In this document: piece after piece, positions 18,678 to 27,096 of the stretch | Numbering within the stretch: position 1 is the first letter of the stretch | How the letters are laid out: every line of letters begins with the position of its first letter | NCBI GenBank assembly: GCA_024232355.1 | Contig: JAAEPW010000660.1 | Span: forward strand, 9,511-73,510 | Source of the DNA: Chloroflexota bacterium | Lineage (GTDB): Bacteria > Chloroflexota > Anaerolineae > B4-G1 | Direction: 5' to 3' | Length of the DNA: 64,000 bases | The notes under the pieces: generated by a model | Database searches by the model: none | What the model saw: the letters and a program-made list of their open reading frames with translations, nothing else | What the model was told of the DNA's origin: nothing | Position numbers and translations under genes: made by a program

Positions 18678-20087
18678 CTATCCACCATCGATAATCACTT
18701 GATGAATCTGTCGCACCGCGTCGGCGGCGGCATCAGCCGAGATCACAAAGGAAACACTGCACTCGGACGAACCTTGAGCGATGGCAATGACGTTGATGTC
18801 GCCCTGCCCCAACGCGCCAAAGATGCGGGCCGAGACGCCCGGCGTGCCCCGCATCCCAGCACCCACGGCGGTCACGATCACCACGTCGTCCAATGACCAG
18901 ACCCGGTCCACGTCTCGGCGGGCCAGTTCCAGGGCCATCTCTTGCTCAATGGCCTGAATCACTGGCTCCACGGTCTCTGTGGGGATGACAAAGCAGATGG
19001 ACTGCTCTGACGACGCTTGGGAGATCATCAACACGTTGGCTCCCTGGCTAGCGACAGCGGCAAAGGTGCGGGCTGCGATACCGGGGACGCCCATCATCCC
19101 ACGCCCCTCGACCGCCACCATGCTCAAGCCCTTGATCGCAGTGACCGCTTTGACAGTGCCAAGCGTATTCTCCGGCTCACACACAATACGGGTTCCCGGA
19201 TACGTAGGGTTAAAAGTATTTTTGACCCACAGCGGAATGCCGCGCTCGACGACGGGCCGAATGGTCCGAGGATGCAGCACTTTGGCCCCAAAATAAGCCA
19301 ACTCGCCCACCTCGCCGTACGAGAGCACGGGAATCACTTGGGCGTCGGGCACGATGCGAGGGTCGGCCGTCATCACGCCATCCACGTCGGTCCAGGTCCA
19401 GACCTCGTCGGCGTCCAGGCAGGTGCCCACGATGGCGGCACTATAGTCACTGCCTCCCCGGCCCAACGTCGTCGTCACGCCCTCCTCGGTGGCCCCAAAG
19501 AAACCGGTCACGATAGGAATAGTGCCATCGTCCAACAGCGGGACCAATCGGATAGAAATTCGGGCGCGAGTGGCGTCCATCATTGGCGCAGCATTCTGAA
19601 AAGTATCGTCGGTGACGATCAACTCGGTAGCGTCCACGGCCTCGCTGCGAGCGCCCTTTTGCCGGAGCAGGGCCGCCAGCGTGCGGGCGTTGATCCGTTC
19701 GCCCAGCGAAGTGACGGCGTCCATCGCGCGCGGAGTGACCTCGCCCAGAATGTGGATGCTGCGGCAAAAGGCCGCAAACTCGTCCAGATACTCGTCCACC
19801 GTAGTCAACAGTTGCGTACGCTCGCCGTTTGGTGACAACAACGTATCCACGGCCCGATAATGGCACGCCCGTAAATCGGTAACAATGGCCCGGTACGTCT
19901 GGTCATCGCCAGAGGCAGCGGTCAACGCGCCACGAGTCAGGGCATCGGTCACACCACTCATCGCCGAGACGACCACAGTCAAACGATCCCAATTCTGTGC
20001 TTGTTCCAATGCAATGTTGGCAGCCTGTGCAAGCGCCTCAGCACTGCCAACTGATGTACCACCAAATTTCATCACCAATGTGCTCAT
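18678..20087 (-). CDS. lysC: Aspartate kinase
   Basis: About 469 residues. VMKFGGTSVGSAEA is the kinase start motif, and LGRGGSDYSAAI and WTDVDGVMTADPR belong to the catalytic domain. Two C-terminal ACT domains (around VEGRGMMGVPGIAARTF and VGAGMRGTPGVSARIF) should bind a feedback amino acid. The enzyme phosphorylates aspartate, the first step to threonine, lysine and methionine. The second ATG (20087) is chosen because the first leaves no space after the GAGGGG site. It lies between the small gene and asd. Confidence 0.95.
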   Translation of the reverse strand: MSTLVMKFGGTSVGSAEALAQAANIALEQAQNWDRLTVVVSAMSGVTDALTRGALTAASGDDQTYRAIVTDLRACHYRAVDTLLSPNGERTQLLTTVDEYLDEFAAFCRSIHILGEVTPRAMDAVTSLGERINARTLAALLRQKGARSEAVDATELIVTDDTFQNAAPMMDATRARISIRLVPLLDDGTIPIVTGFFGATEEGVTTTLGRGGSDYSAAIVGTCLDADEVWTWTDVDGVMTADPRIVPDAQVIPVLSYGEVGELAYFGAKVLHPRTIRPVVERGIPLWVKNTFNPTYPGTRIVCEPENTLGTVKAVTAIKGLSMVAVEGRGMMGVPGIAARTFAAVASQGANVLMISQASSEQSICFVIPTETVEPVIQAIEQEMALELARRDVDRVWSLDDVVIVTAVGAGMRGTPGVSARIFGALGQGDINVIAIAQGSSECSVSFVISADAAADAVRQIHQVIIDGG

Positions 20088-20099
20088 AATCATTCCCCT

Positions 20100-20456
20100 C
20101 TATTCAATCCACAGATTTCTCTCCAGGTCCTCCCAAAGCTCGATTTTCATGTTCCTATGATCAAAGACGCCCATATAGTAGGGGTCGTGCTTTTTGTATT
20201 CCTCATACGGCCCCAGATAATCACCACGCCGCTTTTTGTACGCCTCGAAATCCGCCAGACTGTCGTACTCCCAGATGATAAAGTGCCGGCCCGATTCCTC
20301 GCCTGCTATGGTCTTGGCAAAATAGCGCACGCTTTTCCATTCCGGGAACAGCTCTCGATGATCGTTGACCCACTGAAGCCAGCCGCGCATCGCTTCTGTA
20401 TGCTCTTTTTCTTTTCCTTCACTGACAAGCCAGCTTTCCATTTCAAATACTGCCAT
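20100..20456 (-). CDS. Small hypothetical protein, possibly a dimeric alpha-beta barrel
   Basis: A 118-residue protein with aromatic and acidic residues (FIIWEYDSLADFEAYKKRR, DPYYMGVFDHRN). Its pattern of alternating strands and helices recalls NIPSNAP/ABM-like dimeric alpha-beta barrels. No catalytic motif is evident. It sits between hom and lysC with short gaps and is therefore under the same T-box. The function is unknown. Confidence 0.7.
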   Translation of the reverse strand: MAVFEMESWLVSEGKEKEHTEAMRGWLQWVNDHRELFPEWKSVRYFAKTIAGEESGRHFIIWEYDSLADFEAYKKRRGDYLGPYEEYKKHDPYYMGVFDHRNMKIELWEDLERNLWIE

Positions 20457-20474
20457 AATCCACTCTCCATAAAT

Positions 20475-21551
20475 TCAATTACTTTGTCGTGCCAACTTGA
20501 TGATATCACCCAACACACCAGCAGCAGTGACCTCTGGGCCAGCACCCGGACCCGAAAGAACCAACGGTATCTGGTTATAGCGCGCGGTGTGCAGCGCAAT
20601 ATAGTTTGCCGGGCCACGCAGCGCACCCAGCGGGCCGTCACGATCCACGGCGAGCAACCCCACCATGCCACCCTCAGGACTGACCTGCGCCACATAACGC
20701 AGCACCTTGCCCTCGCTCTGTGCCTCGTCCACACGAGCAGCGTACTCTGCATCCAGTGAAGGAGTAGCCGCCATAAATTCTTCTACTGGAATTCCCGCCA
20801 GGGTTTGAGAATACAAAGGTTCGATGGTCAAATCAGACGCTTCCAGCGACCAGCCAGCGGTGCGAGCCAGGATGAGGGCTTTGCGGGCCACGTCCTTGCC
20901 GCTCAGATCGTCGCGTGGATCGGGCTCGGTGTAGCCCAGCGCCTTGGCTTGCTCCACAGCGTCAGAATACGAGACGCCCTTCTCCAGTTCAGCACACAAA
21001 TAACCCAACGTGCCGCTCAAACAACCTTCGATGTGGGTGACCTGGTCACCGGTATCGAGCAAATAGCGCAACGTGTCGATCACAGGCAGTCCTGCCCCGA
21101 CGGTACACTCGTAGCGCAAGTTTGGATACTCGAAAAACGCCTTTGCCATCTTCCAATCCATAGCCAGAGGAATCTTGTTCGCCAGCACCAAGCCGGATTC
21201 TGCCTCTATCGCTGCCAACAGCGTGGGTGCTGTCTTGGGAGTGGCAGTCATATCGGCCAGGATCGCGCCGGGCCGTAACGCCTCTCCCACCACGCTCAAA
21301 GGTTGTATGCCCGACACGTCTTGTAACAAGCCGCCATCGGTAACGACCTTGAGCGCGACTTGCAGCGTCTCTTTGGACAAGCCACCCGGATCGCTCAGAG
21401 CTCCACTCACGTCGGCCAGCGCGATGGGCACAATCCGCAGCCCAGTGCGACGCGCTACCGTGTCACTGCAATCAAGAACTTGTTTTAGCAACGTCCCGCC
21501 AATGTTGCCCACACCTAGAAAAATAATGGAGACTTGTTTTGTTGTTGTCAT
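20475..21551 (-). CDS. hom: Homoserine dehydrogenase
   Basis: A 358-residue enzyme reducing aspartate semialdehyde to homoserine. The nucleotide-binding loop is FLGVGNIGG, and LSGTLGYLCAEL with EPDPRDDLSGKDVARK forms the substrate site. There is no C-terminal ACT domain. The ATG at 21551 follows a GGAGGAGG site; the longer open frame to 21665 runs into the T-box terminator and is not coding. It is the first gene of the aspartate-family operon. Confidence 0.95.
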   Translation of the reverse strand: MTTTKQVSIIFLGVGNIGGTLLKQVLDCSDTVARRTGLRIVPIALADVSGALSDPGGLSKETLQVALKVVTDGGLLQDVSGIQPLSVVGEALRPGAILADMTATPKTAPTLLAAIEAESGLVLANKIPLAMDWKMAKAFFEYPNLRYECTVGAGLPVIDTLRYLLDTGDQVTHIEGCLSGTLGYLCAELEKGVSYSDAVEQAKALGYTEPDPRDDLSGKDVARKALILARTAGWSLEASDLTIEPLYSQTLAGIPVEEFMAATPSLDAEYAARVDEAQSEGKVLRYVAQVSPEGGMVGLLAVDRDGPLGALRGPANYIALHTARYNQIPLVLSGPGAGPEVTAAGVLGDIIKLARQSN

Positions 21552-21610
21552 ATTGCAAACCCTCCTCCTAGCAAACGGGCGTGTACTTTTTTGCGTCCAT
21601 CGCCCATAAA

Positions 21611-21870
21611 CACAAAAAACCCCATGCCTTGGGGCGCAGGGGATTTTCCACGTGGTTCCACCCAAGTTCTACAGCGGATTAGGAAATAAACGGATTGCTG
21701 TAGCGCTCTGTGGCTGTAACGGGCCTTCCCGGAGTTCCATACTCTCACACAACTGTGATTTGAGGAACTCACTCCCGGGCGGTTTTCCCATCTGTCCGGT
21801 CGAGGAGGCTTTCAGCCAGTGACCTCCTCTCTCTTGGACCTTTCCCAAATGGTACTCGTCCCGGTCAACG
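21611..21870 (-). promoter_or_regulatory. T-box riboswitch leader, threonine specifier (ACC)
   Basis: On the minus strand, stem I starts with CCGGGACGAGTACC (about 21864-21851), carrying the AGTA loop-E element. It contains AGAGAGG and the distal loop GGCTGAAAG, and closes with GATGGGAAAACCG and CCCGG. The base-paired context GAAA-ACC-G-stem puts the specifier at 21783-21781, ACC, a threonine codon. The conserved T-box GGGTGGAACCACG is at 21663-21651, followed by a terminator hairpin ending in a T run. Uncharged tRNA-Thr would stabilise the antiterminator and allow transcription of hom and genes downstream. Threonine control matches the pathway. Confidence 0.9.
21614..21641 (-). terminator. 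T-box intrinsic terminator
   Basis: CCCC and GGGG arms (minus strand 21641-21638 and 21623-21620) with inner TGC/GCA pairing form a hairpin, followed by TTTTTT. It directly follows the T-box sequence, as required for termination in the charged-tRNA state. Confidence 0.8.
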
Positions 21871-21891
21871 CTTTGCTCAATATTGGGCGCG

Positions 21892-21919
21892 ATTATACCA
21901 TCACTTGGGAATTTGGCAA
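21892..21919 (-). promoter_or_regulatory. Promoter of the hom operon
   Basis: Minus strand TTGCCA at 21919-21914, a 16-base spacer, then TATAAT at 21897-21892. It lies just upstream of the T-box leader. Its -35 box overlaps that of the divergent archease promoter. Confidence 0.7.
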
Positions 21920-21941
21920 ACGTTCCGGTTTATGGTAGGAT
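21913..21941 (+). promoter_or_regulatory. Promoter of the archease-rtcB operon
   Basis: TTGGCA at 21913-21918, a 17-base spacer, then TAGGAT at 21936-21941. Transcription would start near 21948, only a few bases before the ATG at 21951, so the message may be nearly leaderless; no ribosome-binding site is visible. Confidence 0.6.
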
Positions 21942-21950
21942 GGACGCGAT

Positions 21951-22364
21951 ATGAAAACACACTATCACTTTAAAGAAATCGAACACACTGCCGATATCGC
22001 CATCCGCATTCGAGGGCAAGAGCTGACTGAGCTATTCGCCAACGCTGCCTACGGGATGGCCTGCCAGTTGGCCGACCCCGACGCAGTGAACCCAACCAAC
22101 GAACACCAGGTCGAACTGAACGCCTATGACACCGAGACGCTGCTGGTAAGCTGGCTCGAAGAGTTGCTCTACCTGGGCGAGCGAGAGGAATGTGTCTTTG
22201 TCGATTTCAATATTCACCAAGTCACCCCAACCCAATTGCGGGCCGTTGTCCGAGGCGGACCGGTGGAGGAACACGGAGCGCATATCAAGGCGGTCACATT
22301 CAACGAGTTGGAGATTGTACACACTGACACTGGCTACGAAACCACCGTTGTATTCGACGTATAA
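21951..22364 (+). CDS. Archease, RtcB cofactor
   Basis: A 137-residue protein with the archease pattern: FKEIEHTADIAIRIRG at the start, LFANAAYGMACQLAD, ETLLVSWLEELLYL, and AVTFNELEIVHTDTGYETTVVFDV at the end. Archease speeds guanylation and turnover of the RNA ligase RtcB, which is encoded 26 bases downstream. The TAGGAT promoter is very close to the ATG. The call is secure from both sequence and neighbour. Confidence 0.92.
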   Translation: MKTHYHFKEIEHTADIAIRIRGQELTELFANAAYGMACQLADPDAVNPTNEHQVELNAYDTETLLVSWLEELLYLGEREECVFVDFNIHQVTPTQLRAVVRGGPVEEHGAHIKAVTFNELEIVHTDTGYETTVVFDV

Positions 22365-22390
22365 GTGCAAAGTGTAAAGGGAGAAAAAAG

Positions 22391-23908
22391 ATGGCACGCA
22401 GGCGAAAGCAACAATCGAAACCAAAGCAAGGGCGGGAACAAAGACAGACAGAGAGAATAGCGCAGAAACAAGACTTTCAGCGGGTAGACGAGCATACCTG
22501 GGAATTGCCCCAGGACTTTCGGGACGATATGCGCGTCCCGGCGCGCTTGTTCGGCGACGAGAAACTCTTTGACGCCGCCTTTCGCGACCGCACGGTGCGA
22601 CAACTGACCAACGTCGCGACACTGCCGGGCATCATTAAACACGCGATGGCGATGCCAGATTTCCACCAGGGCTATGGTTTTCCTATCGGCGGCGTGGCGG
22701 CCATACGGCAGGACACGGGCGTCATCTCTCCTGGCGGTGTCGGGTACGATATCAACTGCGGCGTCCGACTCTTGGGCACACATATGGAACAAGAACAAGT
22801 TGCGCCGTACCTACAAGACCTCACGGCAAATCTCTATCGCGCCTGCCCCAGCGGCGTGGGCGGCAAAGGGCGCGAGCGAGTCTCTGAACGAGAACTGAAC
22901 GAGTTGGTGACACAGGGTGCAAAGTGGGCACTGAAAAAGGGGCTGGCGCGGCAAAAAGACGTGGCGCACACGGAAGAACAAGGCTGCCTGACCGGAGCCG
23001 ATCCCAGCCAATTGAGCGCCCGAGCCAAAGAACGCGGGCGTCCTCAGGTCGGCTCGTTGGGCGCAGGGAACCACTTTTTGGAAATAGATGTGATTGAAGA
23101 GATCTACGATCCAAAAGTGGCGGACGCCTTTGGCCTGTGGAAAAATCAGATCGTGGTGCAGATTCACTGTGGATCGCGGGGCTTTGGCCACCAGGTCTGC
23201 AGCGATTACGTAAAGCAACTGCAACCGGCAGTACACAAGTACAACATCAAACTGCCAGACAGGGAACTGGTCTGCGCGCCCATCAACTCGCCCGAGGGTC
23301 AAGCCTACTATGGGGCCATGGCGTGCGCCGTCAACTATGCCTTTGTCAACCGCCAAGTACTGGCGATGGGCGTGCGCGAGGCATTTGAGCAGGTGATGGC
23401 CGGCAAAGTAAAGAATTTTGATCTGTTCCAAGTCTATGACGTGTGCCACAATATCGCCAAGTTCGAGGATCACCTTGTGGATGGAGAACAAATGCGGTTA
23501 TGCGTACACCGCAAGGGAGCCACCCGCGCCTTTGGACCCGGTCACCCCGGTGTGCCCACCGACTATCGCGACGTGGGGCAGCCGGTGCTGGTGCCCGGAT
23601 CGATGGGCACCGCATCCTACGTACTAGTGGGTACACAAAAAGCGATGGAATTGACTTTTGGCTCGAGCTGCCACGGAGCCGGACGCACGATGAGTCGCAG
23701 CAAGGCCCGAAAAACAATCTGGGGCAGCGATCTGAGACAAGAACTAGAGGGACAGGGAATCGTCGTCCGCGCCGGGAGCAACAAGGGACTGGCTGAGGAA
23801 GCGCCAGCCGCTTATAAGGACGTCAGCCGCGTGGTCGAGGTGGTGCACGGTGCCGGCATCGCTCAAAAGGTAGCCCTCATGCGGCCGTTGGCTGTGGTCA
23901 AAGGATAG
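22391..23908 (+). CDS. rtcB: RNA-splicing ligase RtcB
   Basis: A 505-residue GTP- and Mn-dependent ligase joining 2',3'-cyclic-phosphate (or 3'-phosphate) and 5'-OH RNA ends. Conserved blocks include HQGYGFPIGG, GGVGYDINCGVRL (metal-binding Cys), GAGNHFLEI, HCGSRGFGHQVC, CHNIAKFE and SSCHGAGRTMSRSKA, which contains the guanylated His. A basic N-terminal tail of about 25 residues precedes the core. A GGGAGA site lies upstream of the ATG. It forms an operon with archease. In bacteria such pairs repair RNA damage, including tRNA cleaved by stress or toxins. Confidence 0.96.
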   Translation: MARRRKQQSKPKQGREQRQTERIAQKQDFQRVDEHTWELPQDFRDDMRVPARLFGDEKLFDAAFRDRTVRQLTNVATLPGIIKHAMAMPDFHQGYGFPIGGVAAIRQDTGVISPGGVGYDINCGVRLLGTHMEQEQVAPYLQDLTANLYRACPSGVGGKGRERVSERELNELVTQGAKWALKKGLARQKDVAHTEEQGCLTGADPSQLSARAKERGRPQVGSLGAGNHFLEIDVIEEIYDPKVADAFGLWKNQIVVQIHCGSRGFGHQVCSDYVKQLQPAVHKYNIKLPDRELVCAPINSPEGQAYYGAMACAVNYAFVNRQVLAMGVREAFEQVMAGKVKNFDLFQVYDVCHNIAKFEDHLVDGEQMRLCVHRKGATRAFGPGHPGVPTDYRDVGQPVLVPGSMGTASYVLVGTQKAMELTFGSSCHGAGRTMSRSKARKTIWGSDLRQELEGQGIVVRAGSNKGLAEEAPAAYKDVSRVVEVVHGAGIAQKVALMRPLAVVKG

Positions 23909-23948
23909 TGTCGATGGAACCTGCGCCACACAGGTGATCGGTGCGAGA

Positions 23949-24006
23949 AGCCGCTGTCAAGGATGCCCCGATCATCCTACAATGGTTCGGGGCGCTCGGC
24001 TTTTTT
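23949..24006 (+). terminator. Intrinsic terminator after rtcB
   Basis: An outer stem AGCCG/CGGCT (23949-23953 and 23997-24001) and a perfect inner stem GCCCCGA/TCGGGGC (23965-23971 and 23987-23993) are followed by a T run ending at 24006. It ends only five bases before the next start codon. Confidence 0.7.
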
Positions 24007-24011
24007 CGCTC

Positions 24012-26750
24012 ATGTTAAATCAAAATCATTCCAACACAAAAGAAACTCGATCCCCAACAAACCGGCGTGAACGCAATCTACTCTTGATCGCCGCGGCCTT
24101 TCTCCTCGTCGGTACTCTGACCCTCTCCGTCAGCAATCTGGCGTTAGACATTGGGTATTTGGCATTGGGCATTCTTGCCTTTACCACTTCATTCGCCGCG
24201 GCCCACATTTTTTTGAATCGCTACCTCCCCCATCGTGACCCACTCTTGTTGCCCGTCGCAGCGCTGCTGACCAGTTGGGGAATTCTGCTCATCGGACGGC
24301 TGGCGATCAACTTTTTTATGCGCCAAGCCATTTGGCTGCTCATCTCTACCGCACTACTCTTGATCGTCGTCTGGTTCAGCCGTGACCTGCGCTGGCTGCG
24401 ACGGTTCCGCTACACGTGGCTCTTTGGAGGATTGGCGCTGTTGGCGACGACGCTCATCCTCGGCGTCAACCCCTCCGGCTATGGCTTGCGCCTTTGGCTG
24501 GGAATCAGTGGCATTTACTTTCAACCCTCCGAGTTACTGAAACTCTTGATGATCGTCTATATGGCCTCTTACCTAGCTGAAAGAAGAGAATTGCTCATTT
24601 CAGAAAGATGGCAAGTTTGGCGTTGGCAACTCCCGCCACTAGCTTATGTGGGTCCGCTCCTGGCGATGCTGGGACTGGCAGTCGTTCTACTAGCCTGGCA
24701 ACAAGACCTGGGCGCGGCCATGTTGTTCTTTTTCACGTTCCTGGCCATGCTCTATCTGGCAACCAATCAATGGAAATACGTCTTGATCGGGCTCGTACTC
24801 TTTGCCATCGTGGGAGTGATCGGCTACCAATTCTCCAGCCGAGTAGCGCTGCGAATTGACGGCTGGATCAACCCCTGGCCCGATGCCGCCGACCGTACCT
24901 TTCAGATCGTGCAAAGCTTGCTCGCCTTTGGTGCCGGGGGTATTTTTGGACGTGGGTTGGGATTAGGCGACCCGACCTACATCCCCGCCGTACACACCGA
25001 TTTTGTCTTTGCCGCCACCGGAGAAGAGTTTGGACTGGCTGGAACGCTGGTCATCGTCGCACTGTATGGCGTGTTGTTGCTGCGTGGTTTTCGTACCGCA
25101 GCCCGTGCCCCCCGTCTTTTTGAACGCTTTCTGGCCGCGGGGCTGACGTCCGGGTTGGTCATCCAAGCCTGGGTCATTATGGCCGGTAACGCCAAACTGG
25201 CCCCCATCGCGGGCGTCACCCTCCCCTTTATCTCTTATGGCGGCAGTTCTCTGCTGACCAATTTCATTGCCCTCGCTCTCCTTCTCCGCATATCCAATTC
25301 AACAAATACTCAGCAACCAAGCAGACAACCCAGCAACAAATCTCTTCACCACCTGGCCCACGTCCTTTCTCTAGGCTTGGCTCTCCTGGCAGCGGTGTGT
25401 GGGTACTGGGCAGTCGCGCGCGCCGAATACCTGCGTACCCGCAACGACAACCCTCGCCGCGTCCTCTACGAACAGCGCGTCGTACGGGGGCGCATCCTGG
25501 ATCGAGATGGTATCGTGCTGGCCGACGTAGATATCGCCCAAGACGGCACCGTCACGCGCCGCTACTCTGTACCGGAGGCCGTGCCCCCCGTGGGCTATGC
25601 CAGCCTGCGCTACGGCACCGGCGGAATTGAGGCAACCTTTGATGCCGAACTGCGGGGTGAGGCGGACCAGAGCCCTTGGCAAATCGCGTGGGGAGAACTA
25701 CTCCACCGCCCACCCCACGGCCGCGATGTGCGTTTGACGCTCGACGCCGCGTTGCAGGTCCAGGCCCAGCAGTCGTTAGGGGAGCAAGCCGGTGCTGTGG
25801 TGCTGCTCGATGCCGCCACCGGCGAGATTCTGGCGATGGCATCAAACCCAACTTTTGATCCAGAACAATTGAACGAAATGTGGGGAGCATTGAGCAAAGA
25901 CCCACGCGCGCCACTGGTCAACCGCGCCACGCAGGGACTTTACCAGCCAGGGGCCGCTCTCCAAACCATCATTCTGGCCGAAGCGTTGCACGACAATCTG
26001 GTCGACCTCACCGCCCCCACCTACGACGCCACGACAGCCGTTCTCTTTAATGGTACGACGTTGACATGCAGCGCGCCCGACCGCTTGCCATCAGACCGCT
26101 CCGAGCCGCACACATTAGCCGTCGCTTACGCCGCCGCCTGTCCTGCTCTTTTTGCAGACTTGGGTGCAGAGTTAAAAGCCGACGGCCTGGAAGAGGCGTT
26201 CGAGAGATGGGCACTCACCACCCCACCCCTCCTGGAAATCCCGACCGAGTCTGCCGATTGGTCCGACTGGGTCAAGCGAAATATCGAATCCCCCTCAACC
26301 ACGGAGGTCCAGAGAGCCGAGGCCATCGGTCAAGGGCAGCTAACCGTGTCGCCATTGCAAATGGCATTGGTAGCAGGAACACTGGCCAACGCAGGCACAA
26401 TGCCCACCCCACGACTGGTACTCTACATCCGAGCTGCTCATCAAGCAGCCGACACACAAGGAACGTGGCAAGAACAGCTCAGCACCGGAGAGTCTCGCGT
26501 CGTTCTCAGACCAGATGACGCCCGCGAGTTGCTCGCAGCCTGGCCTCGCTACCCAGATCACACGGGCCACATCGCCGGACACTGGGGCGTCGCCATCGCC
26601 GGCAAAGAACGGCCACCGCATGCCTGGTTCCTGGGTATAGCACCGGCAAACGCCCCCCGCTATGCTGTGGCGGTTCTCCTGGAACATGCTACGAATCCTC
26701 ACCAAGCAGTAAAAGCCGGAAGCGAATTATTGGAAGCAATCAACAAATAA
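24012..26750 (+). CDS. FtsW/RodA-like glycosyltransferase fused to a degenerate penicillin-binding (transpeptidase) domain
   Basis: A 912-residue fusion. Residues about 30-430 carry many membrane helices and SEDS family motifs (GLRLWLGISGIYFQPSEL, FAATGEEFG, GVTLPFISYGGSS), typical of peptidoglycan polymerases. A PBP2/FtsI-like part follows, with RGRILDRDGIVLAD and a transpeptidase fold (AGAVVLLDAATGEILAMAS). All catalytic motifs are lost: SxxK reads A648-A-L-Q651, SxN reads ACP, and KTG reads K865-E-R. It probably keeps polymerase but not cross-linking activity. The ATG at 24012 has no ribosome-binding site and lies right after a terminator; the GTG at 23934 would run through that hairpin. 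Confidence 0.88.
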   Translation: MLNQNHSNTKETRSPTNRRERNLLLIAAAFLLVGTLTLSVSNLALDIGYLALGILAFTTSFAAAHIFLNRYLPHRDPLLLPVAALLTSWGILLIGRLAINFFMRQAIWLLISTALLLIVVWFSRDLRWLRRFRYTWLFGGLALLATTLILGVNPSGYGLRLWLGISGIYFQPSELLKLLMIVYMASYLAERRELLISERWQVWRWQLPPLAYVGPLLAMLGLAVVLLAWQQDLGAAMLFFFTFLAMLYLATNQWKYVLIGLVLFAIVGVIGYQFSSRVALRIDGWINPWPDAADRTFQIVQSLLAFGAGGIFGRGLGLGDPTYIPAVHTDFVFAATGEEFGLAGTLVIVALYGVLLLRGFRTAARAPRLFERFLAAGLTSGLVIQAWVIMAGNAKLAPIAGVTLPFISYGGSSLLTNFIALALLLRISNSTNTQQPSRQPSNKSLHHLAHVLSLGLALLAAVCGYWAVARAEYLRTRNDNPRRVLYEQRVVRGRILDRDGIVLADVDIAQDGTVTRRYSVPEAVPPVGYASLRYGTGGIEATFDAELRGEADQSPWQIAWGELLHRPPHGRDVRLTLDAALQVQAQQSLGEQAGAVVLLDAATGEILAMASNPTFDPEQLNEMWGALSKDPRAPLVNRATQGLYQPGAALQTIILAEALHDNLVDLTAPTYDATTAVLFNGTTLTCSAPDRLPSDRSEPHTLAVAYAAACPALFADLGAELKADGLEEAFERWALTTPPLLEIPTESADWSDWVKRNIESPSTTEVQRAEAIGQGQLTVSPLQMALVAGTLANAGTMPTPRLVLYIRAAHQAADTQGTWQEQLSTGESRVVLRPDDARELLAAWPRYPDHTGHIAGHWGVAIAGKERPPHAWFLGIAPANAPRYAVAVLLEHATNPHQAVKAGSELLEAINK

Positions 26751-26808
26751 GGCTTTTCCAGTTTTTAACTCGTCCCAAAATTTACAGTGGAAAAGCTCAA
26801 GAAATTCC
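26750..26808 (+). repeat. Left copy of an intergenic repeat, inverted relative to 48692-48790
   Basis: AGGCTTTTCCAGTTTT, GTCCCAAA and GGAAAAGCTCAAGAAATTCC occur in this order. All three blocks reappear, with small changes and a 31-base insertion, on the opposite strand at 48790-48692. It starts within the FtsW-fusion stop codon and precedes the promoter of the CHAT-STAND gene. The two copies bracket the 22-kb locus. Confidence 0.6.
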
Positions 26809-26908
26809 GTCATAATCTATCTTTTCAAGGTGTCGTTGACTGTATCACAAAATCTGTTTGGGAGATTTATTTCTCTGGAATTCTCCAATATCCTTGTTCC
26901 AGTTCATT

Positions 26909-26936
26909 TTGCATCTCTCAGCCATTGTGCTATACT
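26909..26936 (+). promoter_or_regulatory. Sigma-70-like promoter of the CHAT-STAND locus
   Basis: TTGCAT at 26909-26914, a 16-base spacer ending TGTGC, then TATACT at 26931-26936. The block TTGTGCTATACTTTT is identical to that at 48818-48832 upstream of the caspase-like protease cluster. Confidence 0.65.
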
Positions 26937-26973
26937 TTTCCTAGCGTTACACCCTTTCAAGGACAAAAAATAG

Positions 26974-27023
26974 AGCGGTTTAGGTGACCTCCACCCGTTG
27001 GCGGCCTCCGCCCGTTAACCGCT
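26974..27023 (+). promoter_or_regulatory. Structured 5' leader with tandem 17-base repeat
   Basis: AGCGGTT (26974-26980) pairs with AACCGCT (27017-27023), enclosing two imperfect 17-base tandem units at 26988-27004 and 27005-27021 that share CCTCC-CCCGTT. It lies in the predicted leader RNA, about 75 bases before the ATG, and could be an RNA structure or protein-binding site. Confidence 0.4.
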
Positions 27024-27096
27024 ATTGGTCGGATAACGTACAACTTGTGGTTACCCACCGACCTCAAGGTTTATTTTCGAGGCAAACTGGCAACTG

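Noticed and set aside
21552..21665. Longer N-terminus for homoserine dehydrogenase
   Set aside because: The frame crosses the T-box terminator, and a strong GGAGGAGG site precedes the ATG at 21551.
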